A DNA stretch of 45,640 nt from an uncultured Succinivibrionaceae bacterium (GTDB lineage: Bacteria > Pseudomonadota > Gammaproteobacteria > Enterobacterales > Succinivibrionaceae): contig CALXOV010000004.1 of the NCBI GenBank assembly GCA_944390105.1, forward strand, positions 1-45,640, written 5' to 3'. A program made the position numbers and the translations under genes. Each line of letters opens with the position of its first letter. Positions within the stretch are counted from its first letter, which is position 1. Below are positions 15,349-26,919 of this stretch, piece after piece. A model generated the notes under the pieces. The model saw only the letters and a list, made by a program, of their open reading frames with translations. It did no database searches and was not told the DNA's origin.

Positions 15349-15930
15349 TTAGCCGATATACTGCTGCAGATGCGCCTTATAACGCGCAAAATCATCGGCA
15401 AACTGCGGATTTTTGTAAATGTCATTTAGCATGAATGAGGGCAGCTGCTGCATGCCGATGAACTCAAAGGTTTTACGCAGTGGCATGAATAAGCCGTCAA
15501 TTCCGGCACCTTCAAAGAATCCATCCTTATCCTCAAAGGCCGCACGCGGCGCATTCCACGTAGAGCACAGCATATAGCGCTTATCAGTAAGCTTGCCACC
15601 CGATCCGTATTTGCGCTCTGGGTGCGCACGATGGCGCCCATCGCCGTCGCAAAAATGCGCTTGACCGGTCAGCACCTCATCAAAGTAACGCTTAAGCTCC
15701 CACGGTGTGCTCATCCAAAAACCCGGAGTCTGTACGATTACGATATCGCAACCATACAGGCGATCGGCCTCAGCAACTGGGTCATACGGATCGCCAACCC
15801 GCGTAATCTGCACTCTAAAGCCGCGTGCGCTAAGCTCAGATTGCGCCAACTTTGCTAAACTGTGATTAAGTTCACCCTGCGCATTCGCGCGTTTGACGCC
15901 GGCATCTAAAATCAAAATTTGTTTACTCAT
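15349..15930 (-). CDS. mdaB: NAD(P)H:quinone oxidoreductase, MdaB family
   Basis: A 193-residue flavodoxin-fold protein matching E. coli MdaB (modulator of drug activity B) throughout. It opens MSKQILILDAG, has the FAD-site strand DIVIVQTPGFWMSTPWELKRYFDEV, then GGKLTDKRYMLCSTWNAP and a C-terminal helix ending AHLQQYIG. MdaB reduces quinones by two electrons, limiting semiquinone and oxidative stress. The start at 15930 is chosen over an upstream in-frame codon because GGAG lies six bases before it. It lies downstream of the TonB-dependent receptor on the same strand, about 96 bases apart, and may share its transcript. Confidence 0.93.
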   Translation of the reverse strand: MSKQILILDAGVKRANAQGELNHSLAKLAQSELSARGFRVQITRVGDPYDPVAEADRLYGCDIVIVQTPGFWMSTPWELKRYFDEVLTGQAHFCDGDGRHRAHPERKYGSGGKLTDKRYMLCSTWNAPRAAFEDKDGFFEGAGIDGLFMPLRKTFEFIGMQQLPSFMLNDIYKNPQFADDFARYKAHLQQYIG

Positions 15931-16026
15931 TTTTTCTCCATAGCATCGTGCTGACGCAGTAATCACCCCGCCAGCTTAGCTACTAGCTGACGTGTTGTGA
16001 ACGCGTCCTGCCTCTTGTGCCTTAAC

Positions 16027-18057
16027 TTAGAAAGCTGCGCTGACGCCAACGCTGAAAAAACGTCCCGGCTCTTTAATCAGCTCAGTAGTTTGATAGTCTT
16101 TATCGAAAATATTATCGATGCCGGCATAGAAATTCCACTGTTGCTTATCACCGCAGCTGATGCCAAGTTGTAGATTCAATGTCATATAGCCGGCAAAATC
16201 GGTATTATCAAAGTACGAGGCACCATCTAAATTATCATTCCGGCTACGTGTGGCAAAACGCGTATAAACATCAGCATAATAAGGCAGATTAAGATAACTG
16301 TCAGCATAGCGCAGCCCCGCCCGCCCTTTTAATTTCGGTATACCGGTATGCGTCGATGTCTCGGTGCCGGTATCGTACTTGCGCTCCATCAGCGTAACAT
16401 CAAGATACGGCGTCAGATAGTCAAAAGCATACGCTAAGCTAAGCTCTGCGCCATAACTTTCAGCTGATGCGATATTGCGGTAACTGTAGGCCAGCATGCC
16501 AGCAAGATACGGCGGCAGTTCAGAGGAGGCTAGACGATAGGTTTCAATATAGTTCTCCGCCTTAGTGTAGAACAAAGCCGCATCAGCCGTCAGCGCAGAG
16601 CCGGCATAACGAAAGCCCAATTCATAATTATTAGAGGTCTCCGGATCAAGCTCAGGATTGCCCAGCTGCATTTCCCCGGTAAAAGTAGTCAAATACAGCT
16701 CCTGGATATTAGGTACGCGAAAACCCTGCGACCAATTTAAGCGCAAAGCGCCATTATCAATAGCATGCCACACTAAACCGGCACTACCGACTACGCGGGT
16801 ATTGCTGAAGCTGCCGGTACCGCCTTGTGCCAACATAAAGCTCGGTAGAGTACTGCTGCCGACCTCGGTTTCTACATAATTCCAGCGCACGCCGGTATCT
16901 AAAGTCAGAGTATCGGTAAGATACGTTTCCAAAAGAGCATACAGCGCATGCGTAGTCTGCTGATAATCATCATCACTGTAGCTTACATTCATACTGCTAA
17001 AGCTAGCGCTTGAGTCAGCACACAGCTCATCAACCCTGCCATCATAGCCTAAGGTCAAATAAAACATTTCAGAGAGCGCCAGCTCAAACTGCAAATTACC
17101 GCCGTAGGTATGCTGCTCATTTTCTACCCCAACCTCAAGGCTGCGCGACTGCATAGTTGAGCTGAAGTCCTTATCATTGTCCTGCACGTAAGCTGACAGA
17201 CTGACTTTCGCTAAATACTCATTGATATCGTTAAGCTCAAGGCTCAATGCATTTTTAACGCGCTGCCACTTAGGAATATGTGCTTTAAAGTCGCGGTATA
17301 CCGGATCGTCTGTCGTGGAGGCGGTAAAGGCATTGACGTTAAAGTACTCGCTGGTAAAAGACAGCAGACTGTCCGGTGTAAGCAGATAGGACAAATGTGC
17401 ATTTAAGCCTTTAGAATAATACGAAGTATTGTCTACCCGATCATGGCCGGACAGATACATGTCGCCCATATCGGTATTAAATCCGCCTAAGACATAACTG
17501 AAATCTCCGAGCGTACCGGAGAGATTGAGGTATTCAGCAAAGCCGTTGCCCGATCCGCAGTAAGCCGCACCGCCTTGTGCAGCAAACGGTTCTTCACTAG
17601 CCTGCTTGGTAATAACATGCACTATGCCGCCCATGGCATCTGAGCCGTACAGCACTGATGACGGGCCTTTGAGCACTTCCACATGATCGATAAAAAAAGG
17701 ATTAATCAGCAGCGGTGCGCCGGATTTAGTTTTAGCATCATCAATGCGTTGTCCATCAACCAACAGTAAAGTACGCGACGCATTTTCACCGCGGATAGAA
17801 ATACGCTTAACCCCAGGCGTGCCATCACTGACTAAATTCACCGAGCCCACATCTTTAATTAGATCCGGTACATTGTCAGCGGCAATCTTTGCATCGGGCT
17901 TAATCACACTGATAGAACTAGCTTCATCCAATAGATCCTCAGCACTACGGCTGCCGGATACTACAATCGTATCTACAGTTAATACCTGCTCAGCTACAGC
18001 CGGCAGACTTAAAGCGACGGCTACAGCAGCCGCCATCGGGGTAAGCAACAGCTTCAT
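16027..18057 (-). CDS. TonB-dependent outer-membrane receptor
   Basis: A 676-residue receptor. The signal peptide ends LPAVA|EQ near residue 22, a TonB box DTIVVSG follows near residue 29, then a plug domain (PDLIKDV, VKRISIRGENASRTLLLVDGQRI, EVLKGPSSVLYGSDAMGG) and a barrel with FRVPNIQELY and GNPELDPETSNNYELGFR, ending in Phe as outer-membrane proteins do. The overall type resembles heme, siderophore or cobalamin receptors; the ligand cannot be assigned. Energy presumably comes from the ExbB-ExbD-TonB set at 10.4-12.0 kb. Translation initiation is unusual: GGGAGG lies 32 bases upstream, separated from the ATG by an 8-bp hairpin. Confidence 0.9.
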   Translation of the reverse strand: MKLLLTPMAAAVAVALSLPAVAEQVLTVDTIVVSGSRSAEDLLDEASSISVIKPDAKIAADNVPDLIKDVGSVNLVSDGTPGVKRISIRGENASRTLLLVDGQRIDDAKTKSGAPLLINPFFIDHVEVLKGPSSVLYGSDAMGGIVHVITKQASEEPFAAQGGAAYCGSGNGFAEYLNLSGTLGDFSYVLGGFNTDMGDMYLSGHDRVDNTSYYSKGLNAHLSYLLTPDSLLSFTSEYFNVNAFTASTTDDPVYRDFKAHIPKWQRVKNALSLELNDINEYLAKVSLSAYVQDNDKDFSSTMQSRSLEVGVENEQHTYGGNLQFELALSEMFYLTLGYDGRVDELCADSSASFSSMNVSYSDDDYQQTTHALYALLETYLTDTLTLDTGVRWNYVETEVGSSTLPSFMLAQGGTGSFSNTRVVGSAGLVWHAIDNGALRLNWSQGFRVPNIQELYLTTFTGEMQLGNPELDPETSNNYELGFRYAGSALTADAALFYTKAENYIETYRLASSELPPYLAGMLAYSYRNIASAESYGAELSLAYAFDYLTPYLDVTLMERKYDTGTETSTHTGIPKLKGRAGLRYADSYLNLPYYADVYTRFATRSRNDNLDGASYFDNTDFAGYMTLNLQLGISCGDKQQWNFYAGIDNIFDKDYQTTELIKEPGRFFSVGVSAAF

Positions 18058-18095
18058 GTAAGTACGGCACCGCAAAACATCCGGTGCCGCCTCCC
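18054..18095 (-). promoter_or_regulatory. Split ribosome site with bridging hairpin and mini-ORF before the receptor
   Basis: On the minus strand GGGAGG (18095-18090) is followed at once by the stem CGGCACCG (18089-18082), a 9-base loop and CGGTGCCG (18072-18065), then seven bases and the receptor ATG (18057). If the stem forms, the ribosome site sits at a normal seven-base distance from the ATG. Alternatively the loop ATG (18080) begins an eight-codon ORF, MFCGAVLT, whose TGA overlaps the receptor ATG, allowing coupled translation. Confidence 0.6.
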
Positions 18096-18178
18096 AAATT
18101 AAGTAAAGTTAGTCAATCCGCTGCCTGCAGCGGCAAAATACTGCAAGCTAGCTTAACGCGGTAAGTGCTGACGACAGC

Positions 18179-19726
18179 TTAATCTTGCTGCAGCAGCGCC
18201 TTAACAAAGAGATCTGCTTTAAACGGTCGCAAGTCTTCAGCCTTTTCGCCCAGGCCCACGTAACGCAGCGGCAGCTTGAATTTATCGGCCAGTGCAAAAA
18301 TTACGCCGCCTTTTGCGGTACCGTCAAGCTTAGTCAGGCACAAGCCTGACACCTGCGCGGCTTCCTTAAAGATCTTAGTCTGTGATACCGCATTCTGCCC
18401 AGTTGAGGCATCTAAAACCAGCAGGACTTCATGCGGCACCTCCGGATCTATTTTCTTTAACACACGCACAATCTTTTTGAGCTCTTCCATCAATCCGCTT
18501 TTATTCTGCAGACGACCTGCGGTATCACAAATGAGCACATCCATACCGCGCGCCTTAGCTGCAGTCAGCGCATCAAACAACACTGAAGCACTATCCGATC
18601 CAGTAGGCTGGGCAATTACCGGAGCATCGACGCGCCGTCCCCATTCCTTTAACTGCTCTACGGCTGCCGCGCGGAAAGTATCACCGGCCGCCAACATGAC
18701 CTTTAACCCCTGATCTTTATACTTGCGCGCTAATTTACCGATAGTAGTGGTCTTACCGGCACCATTAACCCCCACCATTAAAATGACAAACGGCTTAGCG
18801 GCAGTGACATCCAGTGGGATCTCACAGGGCTTTAATAAATCCGTCAGCACTTGCTGTAAGCGGCGGCGCAGCAAGGAAGCATCATGCAGTTCACGTAGCT
18901 TAGCCTCCTCACGCAGTTTTTCAATCACAAAATTGGTAGTTTCAATACCTAGATCTGCCGTCAGCAGCGAGGTTTCAATTTCCTCGTAAAGATCATCATC
19001 AATCACCCGGCCTTTTAACAGCGCCGAAAAACCGCTGGCTAAATTATCGCGCGTTTTCTTTAAACGGCTGAAGAAAGACTCCTGCTCAACCTCAGTCGCT
19101 TCAAGCGCTGCCACAGGCTTAGCGGGAGGAACCTCTTTGCTGTCTACAGCAACGCTATCTTTCCCCGACAAGTCATTAGCTATTTCAGGCTTATCCGGCA
19201 CGGTCGCAACTGAAGCATCGGCATTAAGCTCTGAATCTGCCTTTAGCTCTTCTTTTTCTATAACATCTTTATCAGCAATATCCTTATCTGCAGGCTTGGA
19301 CTGCTTTTGCGGCACTTTAGCGTAAGTCTCCTGCAAAGGCGCTGCGCCAATCGACTGCTCTCCTGCCGCATCACTGTCGGTTACGGATACTACCACTTCC
19401 GCTGGCTTTGCCATAAGTTCGGCTGCAGGCTCAACCGCATCTTTGGGCGATATGCCTTCTGGTACAGCCGGAGCTTTGGTGGCAGCTTCAGGGGCCGTAG
19501 CTTCAGCCGCCGTACTAGCTGCAACCTCCTCTTTTGGTGCATAAGCGTCTGTTAACGGAGCTTGGAAGCTGTCTTTTGCAGCCGTTACACTTAATGCAGT
19601 AGATTCTGTTTTAGCTGTCGCAGCTTCCGCCCCATTCTTCTGCTGCACATCAGCTTGCGCCTCGGGTTTGGGATTTTGTTCCGGGCTTTTCTTTTTACGG
19701 GAAAATAATGAAAAAAAACCGGCCAT
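18179..19726 (-). CDS. ftsY: Signal recognition particle receptor FtsY
   Basis: A 515-residue SRP GTPase. The first ~215 residues form the acidic, Ala/Glu-rich A domain with an amphipathic start (MAGFFSLFSRKKK) that contacts the membrane. The NG domain then carries G1 GVNGAGKTTTIGKLA, a DTFRAAAVEQL block, G3 DTAGRLQ, G4 TKLDGTAKGG and the C-terminal GLGEKAEDLRPF. FtsY docks the SRP-ribosome complex at the membrane. The start at 19726 is preceded by GAGGA at eight bases. It is divergent from rsmD. In E. coli ftsY is followed by ftsE-ftsX-rpoH; here that order is broken and rpoH lies behind cydC. Confidence 0.96.
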   Translation of the reverse strand: MAGFFSLFSRKKKSPEQNPKPEAQADVQQKNGAEAATAKTESTALSVTAAKDSFQAPLTDAYAPKEEVAASTAAEATAPEAATKAPAVPEGISPKDAVEPAAELMAKPAEVVVSVTDSDAAGEQSIGAAPLQETYAKVPQKQSKPADKDIADKDVIEKEELKADSELNADASVATVPDKPEIANDLSGKDSVAVDSKEVPPAKPVAALEATEVEQESFFSRLKKTRDNLASGFSALLKGRVIDDDLYEEIETSLLTADLGIETTNFVIEKLREEAKLRELHDASLLRRRLQQVLTDLLKPCEIPLDVTAAKPFVILMVGVNGAGKTTTIGKLARKYKDQGLKVMLAAGDTFRAAAVEQLKEWGRRVDAPVIAQPTGSDSASVLFDALTAAKARGMDVLICDTAGRLQNKSGLMEELKKIVRVLKKIDPEVPHEVLLVLDASTGQNAVSQTKIFKEAAQVSGLCLTKLDGTAKGGVIFALADKFKLPLRYVGLGEKAEDLRPFKADLFVKALLQQD

Positions 19727-19818
19727 GGCATAGTTCCTCGCTAGATTATTGCGCAAATTATAAGGGAATCTTAAACAAACTTGCTAAAATCAAGGAACTT
19801 CATACAGGATTTACATTT

Positions 19819-20388
19819 ATGCCAACTGATTTACCAAATACCGTGCGCCTGATTGGCGGTAAGTATCGCGGCAAACAGCTGACCGTACTCGAAGCTGCCG
19901 GCCTGCGTCCCACTCCCGATCGCATTCGCGAAAGCTTATTTAATTTAATCGGCGATAAAGTACAGGATGCCCAAGTTTTAGATCTGTTTGCCGGCAGTGG
20001 TGCCTTAGGCCTCGAAGCCATTTCACGCGGCGCGCGCTCTCTTATCATGGTAGAAAATAACCCTGAGAACTGCGACTTGCTACGCGCTGAAATTGCCAGC
20101 TTTAAAGGCGAACAGATTGAATTAATCGAACAGGATGCGCTAACTTATCTTAAAACCTGCTATCGGCAGTTTGATTTAGTGTTCTTAGACCCGCCGTATG
20201 GCGATAAGCTGCTTGAACCTGCCTTAAAGTTGCTAAATGAGCGAGATCTAGTGCTCCCCACCACGCTACTGTATGTAGAAATGAGTAGCGCCTGCCGTAC
20301 CATTGTGCCCGGCTATGAAATCATCCGCGAAGAAACTGCCGGGCAGGTTAAGTTCGGGCTGTGGCGCAAAAGCTCGTTTTTATTTTAG
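19819..20388 (+). CDS. rsmD: 16S rRNA (guanine966-N2)-methyltransferase RsmD
   Basis: A 189-residue SAM-dependent methyltransferase. The family opening VRLIGGKYRGKQL is followed by RPTPDRIRESLFNLI, the SAM site VLDLFAGSGALGLEA and the catalytic DPPY in FLDPPYG. It methylates G966 of 16S rRNA during 30S assembly. The start at 19819 has AGGA upstream and does not overlap ftsY; a reading start at 19708 would. The rsmD/ftsY divergent pair is conserved in gammaproteobacteria. Its TAG stop abuts the stop of the convergent MFS gene with no gap. Confidence 0.95.
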   Translation: MPTDLPNTVRLIGGKYRGKQLTVLEAAGLRPTPDRIRESLFNLIGDKVQDAQVLDLFAGSGALGLEAISRGARSLIMVENNPENCDLLRAEIASFKGEQIELIEQDALTYLKTCYRQFDLVFLDPPYGDKLLEPALKLLNERDLVLPTTLLYVEMSSACRTIVPGYEIIREETAGQVKFGLWRKSSFLF

Positions 20389-21582
20389 CTAAACTGTAAC
20401 TTTGCGCAGCGGTCGCCGGGTTGGGAAGGCAAAAGAGCCGCCTAAAACCAAGAGAATAGCGCCAAGCGGCAGCAGTAAAGCCCTCTCAAGGCCAAAATGC
20501 TGGGCTAAAAAGCCCAAAGACGGCGGAATAACCAAGAGTCCGCTGTAGCCGACAAAGGATACCACGGCCGTCGCTGTTTTCGGCGATACGCCGCGGCAGC
20601 GTCCTGCATTCGAGACGACGATAGGAAATACCGGCGCAAGGCCGATGCCCATCAGCGCATATCCTATCAGGCACCATAATGCATACGGGATTAACAGCAC
20701 CATGAGTAACCCGATGAAAGCCAAGCTGGTACCGCACAGCAGCAAGGCACGATCTCCACTGCGCGCCCTGACATGATCGCAACCAAAGCGCGTGGCTGCC
20801 ATAAAGAGTGAAAATACCCCGTACGCTAAAGCCGCTACGCCCTCTGACGCATGCTTGGTTTCATGTAGTACCAAACTGCCCCATTCAGCTACCGATCCTT
20901 CAGCGGTATAACTGAACATTCCCATTAAACCGCACAAAATAATAAAGGGCGGCAGGATACGGTAAGCGGACGAAGCATGCTGTTTTTCTGCAGAAGCATC
21001 CCTTGCACCACTTCTCTCACGCACGGATGGCGGATCAGGCAGCAGCGCACCTGAAAGGTACACAAAACCGCCAATTAAGACCGCACCTACCTCGACAAAA
21101 TTCAACCACAGTGCGATATTTAAAAAAGCGAACAACGAGCCTAGACCTGAGCCTATCAGACAGCCGACACTGTAGCCTGCATGCATAGAGGACATATAGG
21201 GGCGCTGCGCCGCCATTTCCACGTACAAGGCATGCGTATTCATTGACACATCCAAATACGCGCACCCATAGCCCCACAGCGCAAACAGCATGAACAGCTG
21301 CAGCTTACTGTGAGCAAAACACAGCAAAAGGCCGATAAGAATAAAGCTTAGCGCAGCTGCCTTCAGGATGCTACGCACCTGCAAGTTGCGCAGCAGGATA
21401 TTAATGGTCAAGAACCCGACGAGCGATCCTCCGCCCATGCACATTAAGGCAAAGCCGACATCGGCATCCTCAATCCCGGTCTGGGCTTTGATTGCCGGCA
21501 TGCGTGACATCAACTGAGTATAGGTAATACCGGCTAAGAGAAAACAAAAAAATCCGGCAAAAATAGATTTGCGTGCGGCCAT
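20389..21582 (-). CDS. MFS transporter, YbjJ-like
   Basis: A 397-residue major facilitator protein with about 12 membrane segments and a charged loop of roughly 25 residues in the middle (VRERSGARDASAEKQHASSA). The opening (IFAGFFCFLLAGITYTQLMSRMPAIKAQTG) and the motif GYGCAYLDVSMNTHALYVE match the YbjJ/FucP-like branch of MFS, whose substrates are mostly unproven. AGGAGG lies nine bases before the chosen ATG. It is a single gene, converging on rsmD. The 234 bases upstream are AT-rich and show no clear promoter by eye. Confidence 0.82.
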   Translation of the reverse strand: MAARKSIFAGFFCFLLAGITYTQLMSRMPAIKAQTGIEDADVGFALMCMGGGSLVGFLTINILLRNLQVRSILKAAALSFILIGLLLCFAHSKLQLFMLFALWGYGCAYLDVSMNTHALYVEMAAQRPYMSSMHAGYSVGCLIGSGLGSLFAFLNIALWLNFVEVGAVLIGGFVYLSGALLPDPPSVRERSGARDASAEKQHASSAYRILPPFIILCGLMGMFSYTAEGSVAEWGSLVLHETKHASEGVAALAYGVFSLFMAATRFGCDHVRARSGDRALLLCGTSLAFIGLLMVLLIPYALWCLIGYALMGIGLAPVFPIVVSNAGRCRGVSPKTATAVVSFVGYSGLLVIPPSLGFLAQHFGLERALLLPLGAILLVLGGSFAFPTRRPLRKVTV

Positions 21583-21816
21583 CTTGTTGCACCTCCTAAA
21601 TGTCAAAGGAACAGCTCAACCGCTGACCGAGCCATCATAGCTTAAACTAAAGTTAAAGCAATAAATTAATTTGTTTGTTTTTCAAATATTTATTTTAATA
21701 AGGGATTTTTTGGCCTGTTTTTAGCTTATGACAACTGCCATTTATGCCTGCCGCGCAGAATTAAACACACTAAAGCGCAATCAGGCACAACGCAGCTTAC
21801 AGGCTTAGCTTAGTGC

Positions 21817-22332
21817 CTAAACTAAGCCAAAGGATTTAGACAAAATCTGACGGCCGCAGGAAGTTTTAAAAATTTTATTCCGCACGCTTATGGCCACCTG
21901 CTGCGGCTTGGCGCCTTCGTAAATATTGACGATAAAATCCGCTTCCACCAAAATCTGATAATCAAGCCCCTCTATACAGCTGTAAGTATGATGATGCGCC
22001 ACCAGATAGCAGATGCGCTCAATGGCAGCATCATCTACCCCACAGGCTGACAGCAGCTCACGCGCCGGCTGCGGACCGAGCTGCTCTTGGTATTTACCCA
22101 TGCTTGATCCATATGTGGCCTCAGCGGGTTTAATGCCAATATCATGCACTAAAGCGCTAAGCTCCAACACGTACTGCGTACGCGCATCCAAGCCCTCGTG
22201 CAGACCAATCGTGCGGGCAAAGGCATGCACCTTAATAAAGTGCTGAATACGAGCCGGATCGCCTGCATAATAGTCAATCATCGCCAACAGCACCCGCTGC
22301 TTAATGCGCTCGTCATCGGTAAACGGCGTCAT
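21817..22332 (-). CDS. HD-domain phosphohydrolase
   Basis: A 171-residue HD-superfamily protein. Metal ligands are visible as His31 in RIQHFIKV, His63-Asp64 in LVHDIGI, a His113-His115 cluster and Asp132 in VEADFIV. HD proteins of this size hydrolyse nucleotides or related phosphates; the substrate is unknown. AAGGAG precedes the ATG by six bases. It stands alone between the atp operon terminator and the MFS gene, on the same strand as both. Confidence 0.82.
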   Translation of the reverse strand: MTPFTDDERIKQRVLLAMIDYYAGDPARIQHFIKVHAFARTIGLHEGLDARTQYVLELSALVHDIGIKPAEATYGSSMGKYQEQLGPQPARELLSACGVDDAAIERICYLVAHHHTYSCIEGLDYQILVEADFIVNIYEGAKPQQVAISVRNKIFKTSCGRQILSKSFGLV

Positions 22333-22447
22333 AGCGTACTCCTTAAGGAAAAATTGAGCTCAACTCCGAATTTATCCCCAGCATACCGTGATTAAGCGCG
22401 GTTTACCATGCCTGTTTCACAATCTTACAGCTGCTTTTTTCTGAGCT

Positions 22448-22479
22448 AAAAAGAAACCGGCGGCAAATGCACACCGGTT
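22448..22479 (-). terminator. Rho-independent terminator of the atp operon
   Basis: On the minus strand AACCGG (22479-22474) pairs with CCGGTT (22460-22455), followed by TCTTTTT. It lies about 135 bases beyond the atpC stop. Confidence 0.78.
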
Positions 22480-22500
22480 GTCGATTAAGCGTGAACTAGA

Positions 22501-22605
22501 GGGTGACCAATAGGGTCTTTCTATTAGGAAACATAAAATCAATTTGATTGATATTTCAAATTGTTAATTTTATGAAATCCTTAAAATTTTACTTATTAGT
22601 CACCC
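22501..22605. repeat. 105-base imperfect palindrome with terminal inverted repeats (MITE-like)
   Basis: GGGTGACCAATA (22501-22512) is repeated inverted as TATTAGTCACCC (22594-22605) with one mismatch. Inside, CATAAAAT and AATTTGA (22532-22547) pair with TCAAATT and ATTTTATG (22556-22574). The rest of both arms is also related. The interior is AT-rich and codes for nothing. It lies between the atpC stop and the operon terminator, so it would be transcribed as a long stem. No target-site duplication is clear. Confidence 0.55.
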
Positions 22606-22613
22606 CCAGGATG

Positions 22614-23045
22614 TCACTTACGGCGGCTGCGCGCTAACTCCACCACCTTAAGCTGAGCCATAGCTTCTGCCAAGCGGGCGAAAGCTTGCGCGTAGTCTTT
22701 ATCTCCCGAACTGTAATGCGCCAGCGCATTTTTTGCGGCGCGCATGGCTTCCTGGGCCTTAGCTTCATCAATGTCATCGGCACGCAGTGCCGTATCGGCC
22801 AGCACCATTACGGTATCCGGCTGCACCTCAAGCACACCGCCGGCTAAGTAGATTTGATCTTCCTTATCTTCAGCGGTAACTAAGGAAACTAAGCCAGCCT
22901 TAATGGTGGTCAGCAACGGCGCATGGCCGTGCCGAATGCCGAGCTCACCTTCCGAGCCGGTAATTCGCATGGTCTTGACGCGACCGGAATAGAGACTGCC
23001 TACTCCGCTGACCACATCAAGATGAAAGGTAATTACATCTTCCAT
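22614..23045 (-). CDS. atpC: F1 ATP synthase epsilon subunit
   Basis: A 143-residue protein with the epsilon N-terminal beta-sandwich (FHLDVVSGVGSLYSGRVKTMRITGSEGELGIRHGHAPLLT) and a C-terminal helical pair with DIDEAKAQEAMRAAKNAL. Epsilon links gamma to the c-ring and inhibits ATP hydrolysis. AAGGAG precedes the ATG. It is the last gene of the operon, 14 bases after atpD. Confidence 0.97.
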   Translation of the reverse strand: MEDVITFHLDVVSGVGSLYSGRVKTMRITGSEGELGIRHGHAPLLTTIKAGLVSLVTAEDKEDQIYLAGGVLEVQPDTVMVLADTALRADDIDEAKAQEAMRAAKNALAHYSSGDKDYAQAFARLAEAMAQLKVVELARSRRK

Positions 23046-23059
23046 GCCCTAGCTCCTTG

Positions 23060-25356
<2,297 letters not shown>

Positions 25357-25364
25357 AAAAGCTC

Positions 25365-26906
25365 CTAGTAAGCGCCTTCAGCCTTAAACTTGGTGATGAG
25401 TTCAGCTAAAGCCTGTACATTCTCATCCGAGTAATCGGGCTTATCATTAATGCGCTGCATTAAGTCGGACGCATTAGCTTTGGCATAAGCGAGCAGTCCC
25501 TGCTCAAAAGCATGGATCTTGCTAAGCTCAACATCCTCTAAATAGCCTTTTTCGGCCGCGAAGATGACTAGCGCCTGCTGTGCAACATCCATCGGCTGAT
25601 ACTGCGGCTGCTTCATCAGTTCAGTAACTTTCTGGCCATGGCTTAACTGCTTGCGGGTAGTCTCATCTAAGTCCGAGGAGAACTGCGCAAAGGCCGCCAA
25701 TTCACGATACTGCGCCAGCGCAGTACGAATGCCACCGGAGAGCTTCTTCATGATCTTAGTCTGCGCAGCGCCGCCCACACGCGACACCGAAATACCAGGA
25801 TCTACTGCCGGACGCACGCCGGAGTTGAACAAGCTTGAGGTCAAGAAAATCTGACCGTCGGTAATCGAAATCACATTGGTCGGAATAAAGGCGGAAACGT
25901 CACCTGCCTGCGTCTCAATAATCGGCAGAGCAGTCAAAGAACCGGTCTTACCCTTAATCTTGCCCCCCGAACGCTCCTCTAAATACTCAGCATTAACGCG
26001 GGCTGCGCGCTCAAGCAAACGCGAGTGCAGATAGAAGACGTCGCCGGGGAAAGCTTCACGCCCAGGAGGACGGCGCAGCAGCAACGAAATCTGACGATAG
26101 GCCACAGCATGCTTGGATAAATCATCATAGATGATAAGCGCATCTTCGCCTTGATCTAAGAAGTACTCGCCCATCGCACAGCCGGCATACGGAGCTAAGT
26201 ACTGCAGGGCTGCAGTATCCGAAGCCGACGCGGCCACCACGATGGTGTTATCCAGCGCACCTTCTTCCTCCAGCTTACGCACCACTGAGGCAATAGTAGA
26301 AGCCTTTTGCCCGATAGCCACGTAAATACAACGTACGCCGTATTTCTTCTGATTAATGATGGTGTCAATGGCCAAAGCCGTTTTACCGGTCTGACGGTCG
26401 CCAATGATGAGCTCACGCTGACCGCGGCCAATCGGGATCATGGAGTCCACGGCCTTATAACCGGTCTGAATCGGCTGCGACACGGACTGACGGGCAATAA
26501 CACCTGGGGCAATTTTTTCCACCGGATAGAACGCGTCGTGAGCAATTGGCCCCTTGCCGTCGATCGGCTCGCCTAAAGTATTAACCACGCGCCCTAATAA
26601 GGCATTGCCTACCGGCACTTCAAGAATACGGCCGGTACTTTTAACCTTCATGCCCTCTGATAGGTGGGCATAGGGACCGAGCACAATTGCGCCAACGGAA
26701 TCACGCTCTAAGTTCAGCGCTAAGCCAAACAGATTGTCGCCGAAATCGAGCATTTCGCCTTGCATCACGCTAGCTAAGCCGTGAATGCGCACAATGCCGT
26801 CATTGACGGATACGATGGTACCTTCATCGCGCGCCTCGGTCACAACTTTAAACTGCTCAATGCGCTGTTTAATGAGCTCAGCAATTTCAGTTGAATTTAA
26901 CTGCAT
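25365..26906 (-). CDS. atpA: F1 ATP synthase alpha subunit
   Basis: A 513-residue protein of the same length as E. coli AtpA, with the P-loop GDRQTGKTA near 169, the alpha signature [17 protein letters not shown] and the N-terminal [19 protein letters not shown] that binds delta. Alpha holds the non-catalytic nucleotide sites. AGAGG precedes the ATG; the gap to atpH is 13 bases. Confidence 0.98.
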   Translation of the reverse strand: MQLNSTEIAELIKQRIEQFKVVTEARDEGTIVSVNDGIVRIHGLASVMQGEMLDFGDNLFGLALNLERDSVGAIVLGPYAHLSEGMKVKSTGRILEVPVGNALLGRVVNTLGEPIDGKGPIAHDAFYPVEKIAPGVIARQSVSQPIQTGYKAVDSMIPIGRGQRELIIGDRQTGKTALAIDTIINQKKYGVRCIYVAIGQKASTIASVVRKLEEEGALDNTIVVAASASDTAALQYLAPYAGCAMGEYFLDQGEDALIIYDDLSKHAVAYRQISLLLRRPPGREAFPGDVFYLHSRLLERAARVNAEYLEERSGGKIKGKTGSLTALPIIETQAGDVSAFIPTNVISITDGQIFLTSSLFNSGVRPAVDPGISVSRVGGAAQTKIMKKLSGGIRTALAQYRELAAFAQFSSDLDETTRKQLSHGQKVTELMKQPQYQPMDVAQQALVIFAAEKGYLEDVELSKIHAFEQGLLAYAKANASDLMQRINDKPDYSDENVQALAELITKFKAEGAY

Positions 26907-26919
26907 TATTTACCTCTTA

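Noticed and set aside
22413-22420. parS half-site TGTTTCAC
   Set aside because: The second half of the palindrome is absent; chance occurrence is likely.
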